Assembly: GCA_012514775.1 (NCBI GenBank)
Contig: JAAYZQ010000042.1
Coordinates: 1 to 29,335, forward strand
Source of the DNA: Anaerolineaceae bacterium
Lineage (GTDB): Bacteria > Chloroflexota > Anaerolineae > JAAYZQ01
Direction: 5' to 3'
Length of the DNA: 29,335 nt
The notes under the pieces: generated by a model
Seen by the model: only the letters and a program-made list of their open reading frames with translations
What the model was told of the DNA's origin: nothing
Database searches by the model: none
Translations under genes and position numbers: made by a program
In this document: piece after piece, positions 1-7,194 of the stretch
How the letters are laid out: each line of letters opens with the position of its first letter
Position numbering within the stretch: the first letter of the stretch is position 1

Positions 1-138
1 CTGCCTCACCAGTTCCTGCCAGGAAATGGGGCGGTCCCGGTGGCAGGCAAGGTAAAGCAGCAGGTCAAACTCCTGGCGGGACAGGGGCAACGGCGTGTCG
101 CCGCGCCGGGCGCAGCCCGCCTCCGCACCCTGCCCTGG
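1..138 (-). CDS. Winged-helix (OmpR/PhoB-type) DNA-binding domain, partial
   Basis: The minus-strand frame running off the left edge encodes a segment containing LPLSRQEFDLLLYLACHRD and then RPISWQELVRQ. This closely resembles the first helices of an OmpR/PhoB-type winged-helix effector domain, whose usual pattern is L-T-x-x-E-F-x-L-L-x-x-L followed by V-S-R-E-E-L. The frame is closed upstream by a TGA at 141-139, and no ATG or GTG lies between that stop and the domain; only a TTG near 90 is available. An ATG in another frame at 160-158 leads into this region, so a frameshift or a sequencing error is possible. The transglutaminase gene ends at 215, 74 bases upstream on the same strand. The domain call rests on motif resemblance only, and the remainder lies outside the window. 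Confidence 0.5.
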
Positions 139-214
139 TCACGGCGTCCGATTGCCGCATTTACCGAAACTGAAACAGATCGTGGTCCGGCCCCACGCCC
201 CGCGGCCGGCAGCC

Positions 215-2530
215 TTACGACTCGGGCTCCTCCCATTCCTTCGGCGGGAAGAACCGCCACCAGAAGCGCCGCACGCCGTCCAGCCGGCTTTCGACCCAGC
301 CGGTCAGGATGGCCTGCCAGGCCTCGCGCCAGATGGGGGTCGTCGTCTCGGCCGGCACCTGGCGGCCGCCGAACCGCTCCTCCACGTAATAGCTGACGAT
401 GCGCTCCACCGGCTCGTGGCCGTTGGGCATGTTTTGCACCACCACGCCGGCGTATTCGTGGGGCGTCTGGTGGGCCAGGGGCGTGATGCGCAGCAGCCGC
501 CGCACCCAGAAGACCAGGTCGTCGTACACCTGCTCGGCAGGGCTCAGGAACTGGTTTCGACGCCGGCGGCGTGCCTGCCACCACAACGTCCCGCCCAGTC
601 CGCTCGAGGCCACCAGGAGGGCGAGGGCGGCAAAGGGCCTGACCTTGTCCCACGGGATTCTGGCGCTGGATGCGGGAACGTCCTCGGGAAGGAGGGATCC
701 CCCGTCGTCTTCCAGCGGCAAGTTGCGCTCGGGCGGCCGGGGTGGCAATTGAGAGCTCAAGGCCGCGGCCGGGTCCTGGGTCGCCCGCCGGACGAGGGCC
801 GGGCGCCCGCCCGTGGGCTCGAACTCGACCCAGCCGTAGCCAGGGAAGTACACCTCGGGCCAGGCGTGGCCGTCGCTCTCCAGCAACTGGTAAACGCCTT
901 CGTCGCTGCTGGTATGAATGTAACCCCGCACGTAGCGGGCCGGCACGCCCACGGAGCGCAACATGACCACCATGGCCGAGGCATAGTAATCGCAGTAGCC
1001 CTGCTGCTCGTCAAAGAGAAAATAGTCCACCCCGTCCTGTCCCAGGCGCGGGCCGGGGATGTCCAGGCTGTAGGGGATCTGCCGCAGGTGGCTCTCGATG
1101 GCCTTGGCCTTGTCGTACGAGTTCTCCAGCCCCTCGGTCAGCTCGGCCGCCAGCAGGTGCACGCGCTCGGGCAGCGATTCGGGCAGTTGCAGGTAGCGGG
1201 GCGTCACCCAGGTAGGATAGGTCGTGCCCGCCTCGCGCAGCGAGATCTCGTCGGCCACGCTCACCGACGACAGCACCTCGTACGATGCACCCACTTCCAG
1301 GGGCTCGCGGGGATAAAGAACCGAGGGATCGCCGGGCGCAGGCGGGAAAAAGTCGCCTTCCCGGGACCTGATCATGTCTTCGACGTTGGTCACCATGCTG
1401 ACGGAGGCGCGCATGGGCAGGCTGGCAATGAGAGGCTGTCCGGCGGCGATGAGGGCATCGTTCGTCGTCCAGCCGCGATGCATGCTGACCGTCTGGGTCA
1501 GCTCCTCGCGCAACAGCAGCTCCGGAAAGGACAGTGCACTCTCGTTTTCGCCCACCAGGATGGTGTCCTGATCGGTGCTCAGCCAGCCGTTGCTGGCATA
1601 CTCGTGAAAGACCATCACGCGCCAGTAGCGCCCGTTCCTGGCCCCCACGTCGGCGATGGGCGTGTCGGTCAGGCTGACCGGGCCGCCAAACCACATGCGC
1701 CTGTCGCCCATGGAGGCGAGGGGCGGCTCGTTCTGGTAGTTGAGGTCGCGAAAGATCTCGGCCGAGCGGTTCTGGATGCGGCGCCACGGCTCGCCGATCC
1801 TGTCCATGAGGGGCTGCAGGGGGCGGCTCGCCAGCGCCTCGGGCGCGGCCCAGGCCATGAGAATGAGCACAATGGACAGGATCAAGCCGGCCTGCAAGAC
1901 GGTCGAGACCATCTCCGGGCTGTAGCCCACCTGTGCCTGGCGCCACTCTTGCACGCGAAAGGCCACGTTGGAACGGACCACCAGGAGCAGGGCAAAGAGC
2001 AGGAACAGGATCAGATAGATCGTCAGGTCTTCGGTGGAATAGTTGGTGTTGAGGATAAGCGCCGCGCCGCAGACGATGACGGCCCACCACACCTGCTGCC
2101 AGCGAAAGACGGCCCACGCCCCAAAATAGGCCATGATCCAGATCAGGAGCCCCAGGAGCAGGACAAAGACATAGTTGTCGGCGCTGCTGCCGGGCGACGA
2201 GGCCAGGTGCAAGAGCTCTCCCAGGCGCCTCTCCAGCTCGAGGACGCCCACCTGGAAGTAAAGGCCACCGCTCTCGGCCAGCGCCCTGGTGGTGAGATAC
2301 ACCGCCCAGGTCGAGCCGGCGAGCAGCGACAGAAAGTGCGACGTCCTGTTGGGGAAGCGGCTCTTGGCCAGTAGGATGCCCATGATGCCGCCCACCAGCG
2401 CCGTGCCCTGGACGACGCCCAGATCCTCAGCCCAATGGGCCGCCTGGATGGCCCAGGCGACGCACAGGAAGATGAGCAACAGGCAAACGACGGTGACCCA
2501 GCCCTCTTTCAGCTCCAGATCCGGAAACAT
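215..2530 (-). CDS. TgpA-like transglutaminase-domain membrane protein (DUF4129 C-terminus)
   Basis: This 771-residue protein starts at an ATG. The N-terminal ~240 residues hold about six hydrophobic segments, followed by an extracytoplasmic region and a transglutaminase-like core. Cys513 lies in GYCDYYAS and His555 in DGHAWPEVYFPGYGW. The third triad position is FEPT, which places Glu571 where Asp is usual. A further membrane helix near residues 630-650 precedes a cytoplasmic tail that begins LSPAEQVYDDL and resembles DUF4129. Domain order matches the TgpA/YebA family, whose members are membrane-anchored cysteine-protease-like or transglutaminase-fold enzymes often found with MoxR and DUF58 genes. 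Neither partner is visible here. The substrate is unknown and activity is inferred. The Glu substitution may be tolerated or may signal an altered active site. Confidence 0.9.
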   Translation of the reverse strand: MFPDLELKEGWVTVVCLLLIFLCVAWAIQAAHWAEDLGVVQGTALVGGIMGILLAKSRFPNRTSHFLSLLAGSTWAVYLTTRALAESGGLYFQVGVLELERRLGELLHLASSPGSSADNYVFVLLLGLLIWIMAYFGAWAVFRWQQVWWAVIVCGAALILNTNYSTEDLTIYLILFLLFALLLVVRSNVAFRVQEWRQAQVGYSPEMVSTVLQAGLILSIVLILMAWAAPEALASRPLQPLMDRIGEPWRRIQNRSAEIFRDLNYQNEPPLASMGDRRMWFGGPVSLTDTPIADVGARNGRYWRVMVFHEYASNGWLSTDQDTILVGENESALSFPELLLREELTQTVSMHRGWTTNDALIAAGQPLIASLPMRASVSMVTNVEDMIRSREGDFFPPAPGDPSVLYPREPLEVGASYEVLSSVSVADEISLREAGTTYPTWVTPRYLQLPESLPERVHLLAAELTEGLENSYDKAKAIESHLRQIPYSLDIPGPRLGQDGVDYFLFDEQQGYCDYYASAMVVMLRSVGVPARYVRGYIHTSSDEGVYQLLESDGHAWPEVYFPGYGWVEFEPTGGRPALVRRATQDPAAALSSQLPPRPPERNLPLEDDGGSLLPEDVPASSARIPWDKVRPFAALALLVASSGLGGTLWWQARRRRRNQFLSPAEQVYDDLVFWVRRLLRITPLAHQTPHEYAGVVVQNMPNGHEPVERIVSYYVEERFGGRQVPAETTTPIWREAWQAILTGWVESRLDGVRRFWWRFFPPKEWEEPES

Positions 2531-2657
2531 GCTCCCAACTTTCTAGTGGCAGATGAACAGGCTTTGCCCGCCACTCGAATCTCGCACCGGCCGCAGTGAT
2601 GGCGGCCAACACTTGGATAACGTTTCCTCTCTCCTCCCGGTTCAGTGCTGAAACGAC

Positions 2658-2686
2658 ATTGTAATACACAAAGGGACAAAAGTAAA
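2658..2686 (-). promoter_or_regulatory. Putative promoter for the transglutaminase gene
   Basis: Read on the minus strand, TTTACT (2686-2681) is followed by exactly 17 bp and TACAAT (2663-2658). The predicted start near 2651 leaves a leader of about 120 nt before the ATG at 2530. This promoter diverges from the one at 2715-2743, so the ~290 bp between the two genes is a divergent control region. No other gene is visible there. Confidence 0.5.
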
Positions 2687-2714
2687 GTCTCGGATCTGTT
2701 ACCGGCGCGCCACT

Positions 2715-2743
2715 TTGACAAGGCACACAAAGAATGATATGAT
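2715..2743 (+). promoter_or_regulatory. Sigma-70 promoter for the small membrane protein pair
   Basis: TTGACA (2715-2720), a 17 bp spacer and TATGAT (2738-2743) with an upstream TG one base before it (extended -10). The predicted start is near 2750, about 68 nt before the ATG at 2818. Confidence 0.7.
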
Positions 2744-2817
2744 GCACGGCGTGATGGCGACAGAAACGAGCAAACCGGCACGCGCCGGCATTCCACCTAG
2801 CGCACGACAAAGGAACT

Positions 2818-2949
2818 ATGGATTGGTTTCGCTCTCTGCCGGAATACCGGCGGAAAATCTATCTCCTATTGATCATCGCGATCCTTCTTACCTTGCCCTG
2901 CTACTGCATCGGGTTGGCCCTGTTGGCTATGGCACCCGCGGCCCCTTGA
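2818..2949 (+). CDS. 43-residue single-span membrane protein, unknown function
   Basis: A short reading frame of 43 residues follows a good ribosome site (AAAGGA, five bases before the ATG) and a strong promoter 75 bp upstream. It begins MDWFRSLPEYRRKIY, a basic amphipathic stretch, and continues into one hydrophobic span that ends CYCIGLALLAMAP. The positive residues before the span suggest the N-terminus stays in the cytoplasm. Its stop codon at 2947-2949 overlaps the ribosome site of the next gene, so the two are probably translationally coupled. The membrane span resembles that of the neighbour: both carry Y-C-[IL]-G-[LF]-A-x-L-A near the outer end. I do not recognise the family. Expression is inferred from the promoter and ribosome site, because so short a frame could arise by chance. 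Confidence 0.68.
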   Translation: MDWFRSLPEYRRKIYLLLIIAILLTLPCYCIGLALLAMAPAAP

Positions 2950-2961
2950 GGAAAACCCATC

Positions 2962-3258
2962 ATGGCAGATAAGAGGCCCCGGCGCCTCAGGCTGCGGCAC
3001 CTTTGGGGTGCCGACAAGAGGCCGCGCTTTGTGTCGCAGCTCAGCGACGAGCAATTGCTCATCGTGGGGCTGCTCCTCGTCGTGCTGGTGGCCGTTTCCA
3101 TGCTCTATTGCCTTGGCTTTGCCAGCCTCGCCATCCGCGACAACTGGCAGCAGGCGCCACTGCCCTGGAATGGAACCGTTCCGGTGGAAGAGATGCTGAA
3201 TGGCATCCTCACCGTCATGCCGGACGCCATCGGCACGCCCACCTCGGTGGGGAAGTGA
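2962..3258 (+). CDS. 98-residue single-span membrane protein, unknown function
   Basis: This 98-residue protein starts at an ATG preceded by TTGAGGA, in which the ribosome site overlaps the previous stop codon. The N-terminal ~30 residues are strongly basic (KRPRRLRLRH, KRPR). One hydrophobic segment at residues ~32-57 ends LYCLGFASLAI, and a ~40-residue acidic or neutral tail follows. The positive-inside rule puts the basic N-terminus in the cytoplasm and the tail outside. The span aligns without gaps to that of the 43-residue protein just upstream, around Y-C-x-G-x-A-x-L-A, which suggests a duplication or a pair that packs together. No enzyme motif is present and I do not recognise the family. 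Confidence 0.8.
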   Translation: MADKRPRRLRLRHLWGADKRPRFVSQLSDEQLLIVGLLLVVLVAVSMLYCLGFASLAIRDNWQQAPLPWNGTVPVEEMLNGILTVMPDAIGTPTSVGK

Positions 3259-3331
3259 GGGGCAGCGGCGGGAGACCCGCTCGCCCACATGGGCCGCAGT
3301 GAATGCCGGCAGGGTCTGCGGCGGGATGCAT

Positions 3332-3360
3332 TTGACAGCCCGCTGGTTCAAAGATATAAT
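3332..3360 (+). promoter_or_regulatory. Perfect-consensus sigma-70 promoter of the M42 peptidase genes
   Basis: TTGACA (3332-3337), exactly 17 bp and TATAAT (3355-3360), matching the consensus at all twelve positions. The predicted start near 3367 gives a leader of about 112 nt before the GTG at 3479. The remainder of the 220 bp gap after 3258 holds no visible gene. Confidence 0.85.
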
Positions 3361-3478
3361 CCAGGCGCCACGGTGGAGCGTTCCAGGTCCGGCTTCCGGC
3401 TGCTTCAGACCAGCCGATCCATCCGGCCGCTGAACAAACTGGCCCGGCAGTGCCAGCACACGAGAAAGGGAGATTGTT

Positions 3479-4555
3479 GTGGAAATTATCCCCTTGTTGA
3501 AACGCCTATCCGAAGCCCCGGGGGTTTCCGGCTACGAGCACCATGTGCGCGATCTCGTCCGGGAGGAGTTTGGGCGGTATGCCGACGAGGTGCGAACCGA
3601 CGTCCTGGGCAACGTCATCGCCGTGAAGCGCGGCAGCGGCCCGGAGCCCCGGCCCAGCATCATGCTGGCCGCCCACATGGACGAAATCGGCCTCATCGTC
3701 TCCTCCCTGGAAGAAGGCTTTGTCCGTTTTCAGCAGGTCGGCGGCTATGACGACCGGGTTCTCCTCGGCCAGGAGGTCGTGATCCACGGGCGGCGAGACC
3801 TGCCGGGCATCATCGGCGCCCGTCCGCCCCACGTGCTCCCCGCCTCGGAGCGCGACAAGCCCGTTCCATCCAAAGAGCTGCTCATCGACCCGGGGCTGAC
3901 GCCCGAGGAACTGGCCGAGCTGGTGCAGGTGGGCGACCTGATCACCATGAAGCGCGAATTGGTGGAGCTGAAGGGCGGCATGGTGAGCGGCAAGGCCATG
4001 GACGACCGGGCATCGGTGGTCGCCGTGGCCGTCTGCCTGGAAGAGCTGACCCGCCTGCGGCACCGCTGGGACGTCTATGCGGTGGCCACGGTCCAGGAAG
4101 AGGTCGGGCTGCGGGGGGCCATCACCAGCGCCTTCAGCCTGCGGCCCGACGTGGCCCTGGCCATCGACGTCACCTTTGCCAGGCAACCGGGCACGCCCGA
4201 CGAGCAGACCTACGAGCTGGGGAAGGGCCCGACCATCGGCTGTGGCCCGAACTTTCACCCCAGGCTGCAGGAGGAGCTGGTGAGCGCGGCCAAGGCCCTC
4301 GAGATGGACCATCACCTGGAACCGGCCGCCCTGCCGCCCGGCACCGATGCCCGCGCCCTCCAGATCTCGCGAGAGGGCATTCCCGCCGGCCTGGTCAGCA
4401 TCCCCGTGCGCAACATGCACACCCCCGTCGAGACGGTAGCCGTCAAGGACGTGGAGCGGGCGGGCAGGCTCATGGCGGCCATGATCGGCCGCCTGGACGA
4501 TGACTGGTTGCAGACCCTGACCTGGGACCTGGGCCTCGACGACGACGAGGAATAG
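3479..4555 (+). CDS. M42 family metallo-aminopeptidase (TET-like), first of three
   Basis: This 358-residue cytosolic aminopeptidase of the M42 family (FrvX/YsdC/TET) is predicted to remove N-terminal residues from peptides within a large hollow oligomer. All expected metal and catalytic residues are visible: His66 and Asp68 in AHMDEIG, Asp175/Asp176 in AMDDR, Glu207/Glu208 in QEEVGLRGA, Asp230 in AIDVT and His314 in NMHTPVE. Translation starts at a GTG with AAAGGGAGA upstream. It heads a run of three M42 genes behind a consensus promoter; the next gene starts nine bases after this stop. Substrate specificity cannot be read from the sequence. Older annotations of the family as endoglucanase (CelM) are best avoided. 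Confidence 0.93.
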   Translation: MEIIPLLKRLSEAPGVSGYEHHVRDLVREEFGRYADEVRTDVLGNVIAVKRGSGPEPRPSIMLAAHMDEIGLIVSSLEEGFVRFQQVGGYDDRVLLGQEVVIHGRRDLPGIIGARPPHVLPASERDKPVPSKELLIDPGLTPEELAELVQVGDLITMKRELVELKGGMVSGKAMDDRASVVAVAVCLEELTRLRHRWDVYAVATVQEEVGLRGAITSAFSLRPDVALAIDVTFARQPGTPDEQTYELGKGPTIGCGPNFHPRLQEELVSAAKALEMDHHLEPAALPPGTDARALQISREGIPAGLVSIPVRNMHTPVETVAVKDVERAGRLMAAMIGRLDDDWLQTLTWDLGLDDDEE

Positions 4556-4564
4556 GAGGCTGTT

Positions 4565-5602
4565 TTGCTGCTAGAGCAACTTTCGAACGCCTTTGGCCCT
4601 TCGGGCAACGAGGATGAGGTGCGCCGCATCCTGGCTCGCGCGCTGCGCGACCGCGTGGACGAGCTGAAAACCGACGCCCTGGGCAACCTTATCGCTTTCA
4701 AGCGCGGCAGCGGGGCCGAACCGCGGCTGAGGGTGATGGTCGACGCCCACACCGACGAGGTGGGGCTGATGATCACCCGCATCGAGAAGAACGGGCTCCT
4801 TGGCTTTCGCATTGTGGGCGGCATCGACGATCGCCTGCTGATGGCCAAGGGCGTCGTCATCGGCGAGAAGCGCCTGCCGGGCGTCATCCTCGCGCCGCCG
4901 GTGCACCTCACCAAGAAGGACCAGCGCAAGCAGGTTATCAAGGTCGAGCAACTGGCCATCGACGTCGGCGCCACGAGCGACGACGAGGCCAAGGAGATGG
5001 TGCGCATCGGCGACTATGGCACGTTCGATACCCGCTTCCAGGCGCTGGACAGCCCGCAACTGCGGACCGTCAAGGGCAAGGCCTTTGACGATCGGGCCGG
5101 CTGCGCCGTCGCCGCGGCCCTGGCCGAGGAAAAGTACGAGGTAGACCTCTATCTCTCCTTCAGCGCCCAGGAAGAGGTGGGCCTCCGCGGGGCGCGGGTG
5201 GCCGCCTTTCGCCTGCAGCCCGACCTGGCCTTTGCCCTGGAGGGTACCGTGTGCGACGACACGCCCAAGGAGCAGGATATCAGCCCGACGACCCGGCTGG
5301 GCGGCGGCCCGGCCATCAGCCTCATGGACCGTTCCTTCATCGCCGACCGGCGCCTGGTGGAGCTGCTGACGAGCACCGCCCGGGCGCAGGGGATTCCCTA
5401 CCAATTCAAGCAGCCGGGCGTCGGCAGCACCGACGCCGGGGCCATCCACCTGGCAGGGGCCGGCGTGCCCTCCGTGGCGGTCTCGGTTCCCTGTCGCTAC
5501 ATCCATGGGCCGGTCAGCATGCTCAGCCTCCAGGATTTCGACCACCTGGTGGCGCTCATGAAGGCCAGCCTCAAGGCGCTGCCGGCCGCGTGGCAAGGTT
5601 GA
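4565..5602 (+). CDS. M42 family metallo-aminopeptidase, second of three
   Basis: This 345-residue M42 paralogue starts at a TTG placed six bases after AGGAGG, which decides the start despite the rare codon. Visible residues are His62 and Asp64 in DAHTDEVG, Asp175/Asp176 in AFDDR, Glu203/Glu204 in QEEVGLRGA and His314 in YIHGPV. At the position where the sister proteins carry Asp in A-[IV]-D-[VI]-T, this protein has ALEGT, so Glu226 replaces that metal ligand. The change is conservative, so activity is likely kept, but metal affinity or specificity may differ. It lies nine bases after the first M42 gene and is probably co-transcribed. Mixed oligomers with its neighbours are conceivable, as described for archaeal TET peptidases; that is inference here. 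Confidence 0.92.
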   Translation: MLLEQLSNAFGPSGNEDEVRRILARALRDRVDELKTDALGNLIAFKRGSGAEPRLRVMVDAHTDEVGLMITRIEKNGLLGFRIVGGIDDRLLMAKGVVIGEKRLPGVILAPPVHLTKKDQRKQVIKVEQLAIDVGATSDDEAKEMVRIGDYGTFDTRFQALDSPQLRTVKGKAFDDRAGCAVAAALAEEKYEVDLYLSFSAQEEVGLRGARVAAFRLQPDLAFALEGTVCDDTPKEQDISPTTRLGGGPAISLMDRSFIADRRLVELLTSTARAQGIPYQFKQPGVGSTDAGAIHLAGAGVPSVAVSVPCRYIHGPVSMLSLQDFDHLVALMKASLKALPAAWQG

Positions 5603-5663
5603 GCCGGCGAGGCAAAGCGTGGACGGCCTGCTCGGCAGGCGCCCGGAACGAGGAGAGAACCCT

Positions 5664-6656
5664 GTGAAAGACTTGATCAAGAAACTGACGGAAGCATACG
5701 GCCCATCGGGCAACGAAGGCGAGGTCCGCGAGCTGATCCGGGCCGAGGTGGAGCCGCTGGCCGACGAGATTCGCGTCGATACGCTGGGCAACCTTATCGC
5801 CATCAAGCACGGCAACGGCACGGGCAAGAAGGTGATGCTGGCGGCCCACATGGACGAGATCGGGCTCATCATCAGCTACGTGGACGAGAAGGGCTTCTTG
5901 CGCGCCCAGCCCATCGGCGGTGTCGATACCATGACCCTGGCCGGCGGCCGGGTGCGCTTTGCCGACGGGGCGACGGGCGTCATCGCCCCCGAAAAGCGCC
6001 CGGAGTTCAAGAAGGACCCGGATCTGACCAAGCTGTACATCGACGTGGGAGCCACCAGCCGCGAGGAGGCCGAGGCGCGCCTGGGCCAGGCCGCCTCCTT
6101 TGTGCGGCCCTTTGCCGACCTGGGCCGGCGCGTGGTGGCCAAGGCCATGGACGACCGCATCGGCTGCGTGGTGCTCATCGAGGTGCTCCGCCGCCTGGGC
6201 GCGACGCCCCACGAGGTCTACTTTGTCTTTAGCGTGCAGGAAGAGGTGGGGCTGCGCGGCGCGCGCACCGGCGCCTACGGCCTGGAGCCCGAGGTAGGCA
6301 TTGCCGTGGACATCACCGCTTCGGGCGACACCCCCGAAGCGCCCAAGATGGCCATGAAGCTCGGGGCAGGCCCGTGCATCAAGGTCATGGACTCGGGCAT
6401 GCTCTCCCACCCGGCCGTGAAGGAGCTCCTGGTCCAGGTTGCCAGGGAGCGCGAAATCCCGTACCAACTGGAGGTTCTATCCGGCGGCACCACCGACGCC
6501 GCCGCCATCCAGTTGGTCCACAGCGGCGTTGCCGCGGGCTGCGTCTCCCTGGCCTGCCGCTACTTTCACACACCGTCCGAGATGGTGGACATGGACGACG
6601 TGGAGAACAGCGTCAAGCTGCTCGCCGCGGTGCTGGAGCAGCCCATCGAGATCTAG
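5664..6656 (+). CDS. M42 family metallo-aminopeptidase, third of three
   Basis: This 330-residue M42 paralogue begins VKDLIKKLTEAYGPSGNE at a GTG preceded by GAGGAGAGA, which is preferred over an in-frame GTG at 5619 that adds an unconserved extension. Conserved residues are His62 and Asp64 in AHMDEIG, Asp163/Asp164 in AMDDR, Glu193/Glu194 in QEEVGLRGA, Asp216 in AVDIT and His302 in YFHTPSE. It follows the second M42 gene by about 60 bp and ends the peptidase run; a GC-rich hairpin lies just downstream. Three adjacent, clearly diverged copies suggest complementary residue preferences in cytosolic peptide recycling. The actual substrates are not visible in the sequence. Confidence 0.93.
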   Translation: MKDLIKKLTEAYGPSGNEGEVRELIRAEVEPLADEIRVDTLGNLIAIKHGNGTGKKVMLAAHMDEIGLIISYVDEKGFLRAQPIGGVDTMTLAGGRVRFADGATGVIAPEKRPEFKKDPDLTKLYIDVGATSREEAEARLGQAASFVRPFADLGRRVVAKAMDDRIGCVVLIEVLRRLGATPHEVYFVFSVQEEVGLRGARTGAYGLEPEVGIAVDITASGDTPEAPKMAMKLGAGPCIKVMDSGMLSHPAVKELLVQVAREREIPYQLEVLSGGTTDAAAIQLVHSGVAAGCVSLACRYFHTPSEMVDMDDVENSVKLLAAVLEQPIEI

Positions 6657-6666
6657 GCCCACGGGG

Positions 6667-6690
6667 GCGCGGCTGCCGGCGCAGCCGCGC
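6667..6690. other. Perfect GC-rich hairpin after the M42 run
   Basis: A 10 bp perfect inverted repeat (GCGCGGCTGC / GCAGCCGCGC) with a CGGC loop starts ten bases after the third M42 stop. No T-run follows, so it is not a classical intrinsic terminator. It could stabilise the upstream mRNA end or attenuate read-through into the TPR gene. Confidence 0.4.
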
Positions 6691-6724
6691 ATCGGGGCCC
6701 GGCTACCGCAGAACTGGGGGAACG

Positions 6725-7183
6725 ATGAGGCGAGCCTGGAACTGGCTGATGTCACGTCTGTATCGCAGTCTCGCCGACGCCCACCGCCATTTTGGCAACC
6801 TCTACGGCAACCGGCAGGACCACTGGCTCGCCATCGAGAACTACACGCGGGCCCTGGTTCACGACCCGGCCTACGCGCAGGCCTATTACAGCCGGGGCGT
6901 CCTCTACTGGCGCGAGGTGGACAACCCCTATCGGGCCATCCAGGATCTCAGCCGCGTGCTCGAGCTGGACGAGACGTGGGCCGATGCCTACTTTAACCGG
7001 GCGGTGGCCCACAGAATGCGCCAGGAGCGAGAGCAGGCCGTAGCCGATTTTCGCGCCTACCTGGCCTATGGCGACGACGAGTTCTGGCTGGGGTCGGCCG
7101 GGAGACAACTGGCCGAGCTACAAGAAGAGATGGACGAGCAAGGCCGCCCGGACGGCCAGGCTCCCCGACAAGTTCGAGGTTGA
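6725..7183 (+). CDS. Small TPR-repeat protein
   Basis: This 152-residue protein starts at an ATG after a weak GGGGG ribosome site. Residues ~33-130 form about three tetratricopeptide repeats: AIENYTRALVHDPAYAQAYY, then AIQDLSRVLELDETWADAYF, then AVADFRAYLAYGDDEFW. The W/Y, G, Y, A and P positions are in the usual TPR register. The tail is charged and probably disordered. No signal peptide or membrane span is evident, so it is likely a cytosolic scaffold or adaptor. Its stop overlaps the region upstream of the prepilin peptidase start, which suggests co-transcription. A partner cannot be named. Confidence 0.8.
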   Translation: MRRAWNWLMSRLYRSLADAHRHFGNLYGNRQDHWLAIENYTRALVHDPAYAQAYYSRGVLYWREVDNPYRAIQDLSRVLELDETWADAYFNRAVAHRMRQEREQAVADFRAYLAYGDDEFWLGSAGRQLAELQEEMDEQGRPDGQAPRQVRG

Positions 7184-7194
7184 ACGAGAGAAGA

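Noticed and set aside
95..2374. Long plus-strand open frame of 759 codons opposite the transglutaminase gene
   Set aside because: The translation is His/Gly/Gln-rich with no recognisable domain, while the minus strand encodes a clear multi-domain protein. It is a GC-rich shadow.
5619..5663. Upstream GTG start that would lengthen the third M42 protein
   Set aside because: The extra 15 residues are not family-like, and the GTG at 5664 has a strong ribosome site (GAGGAGAGA).
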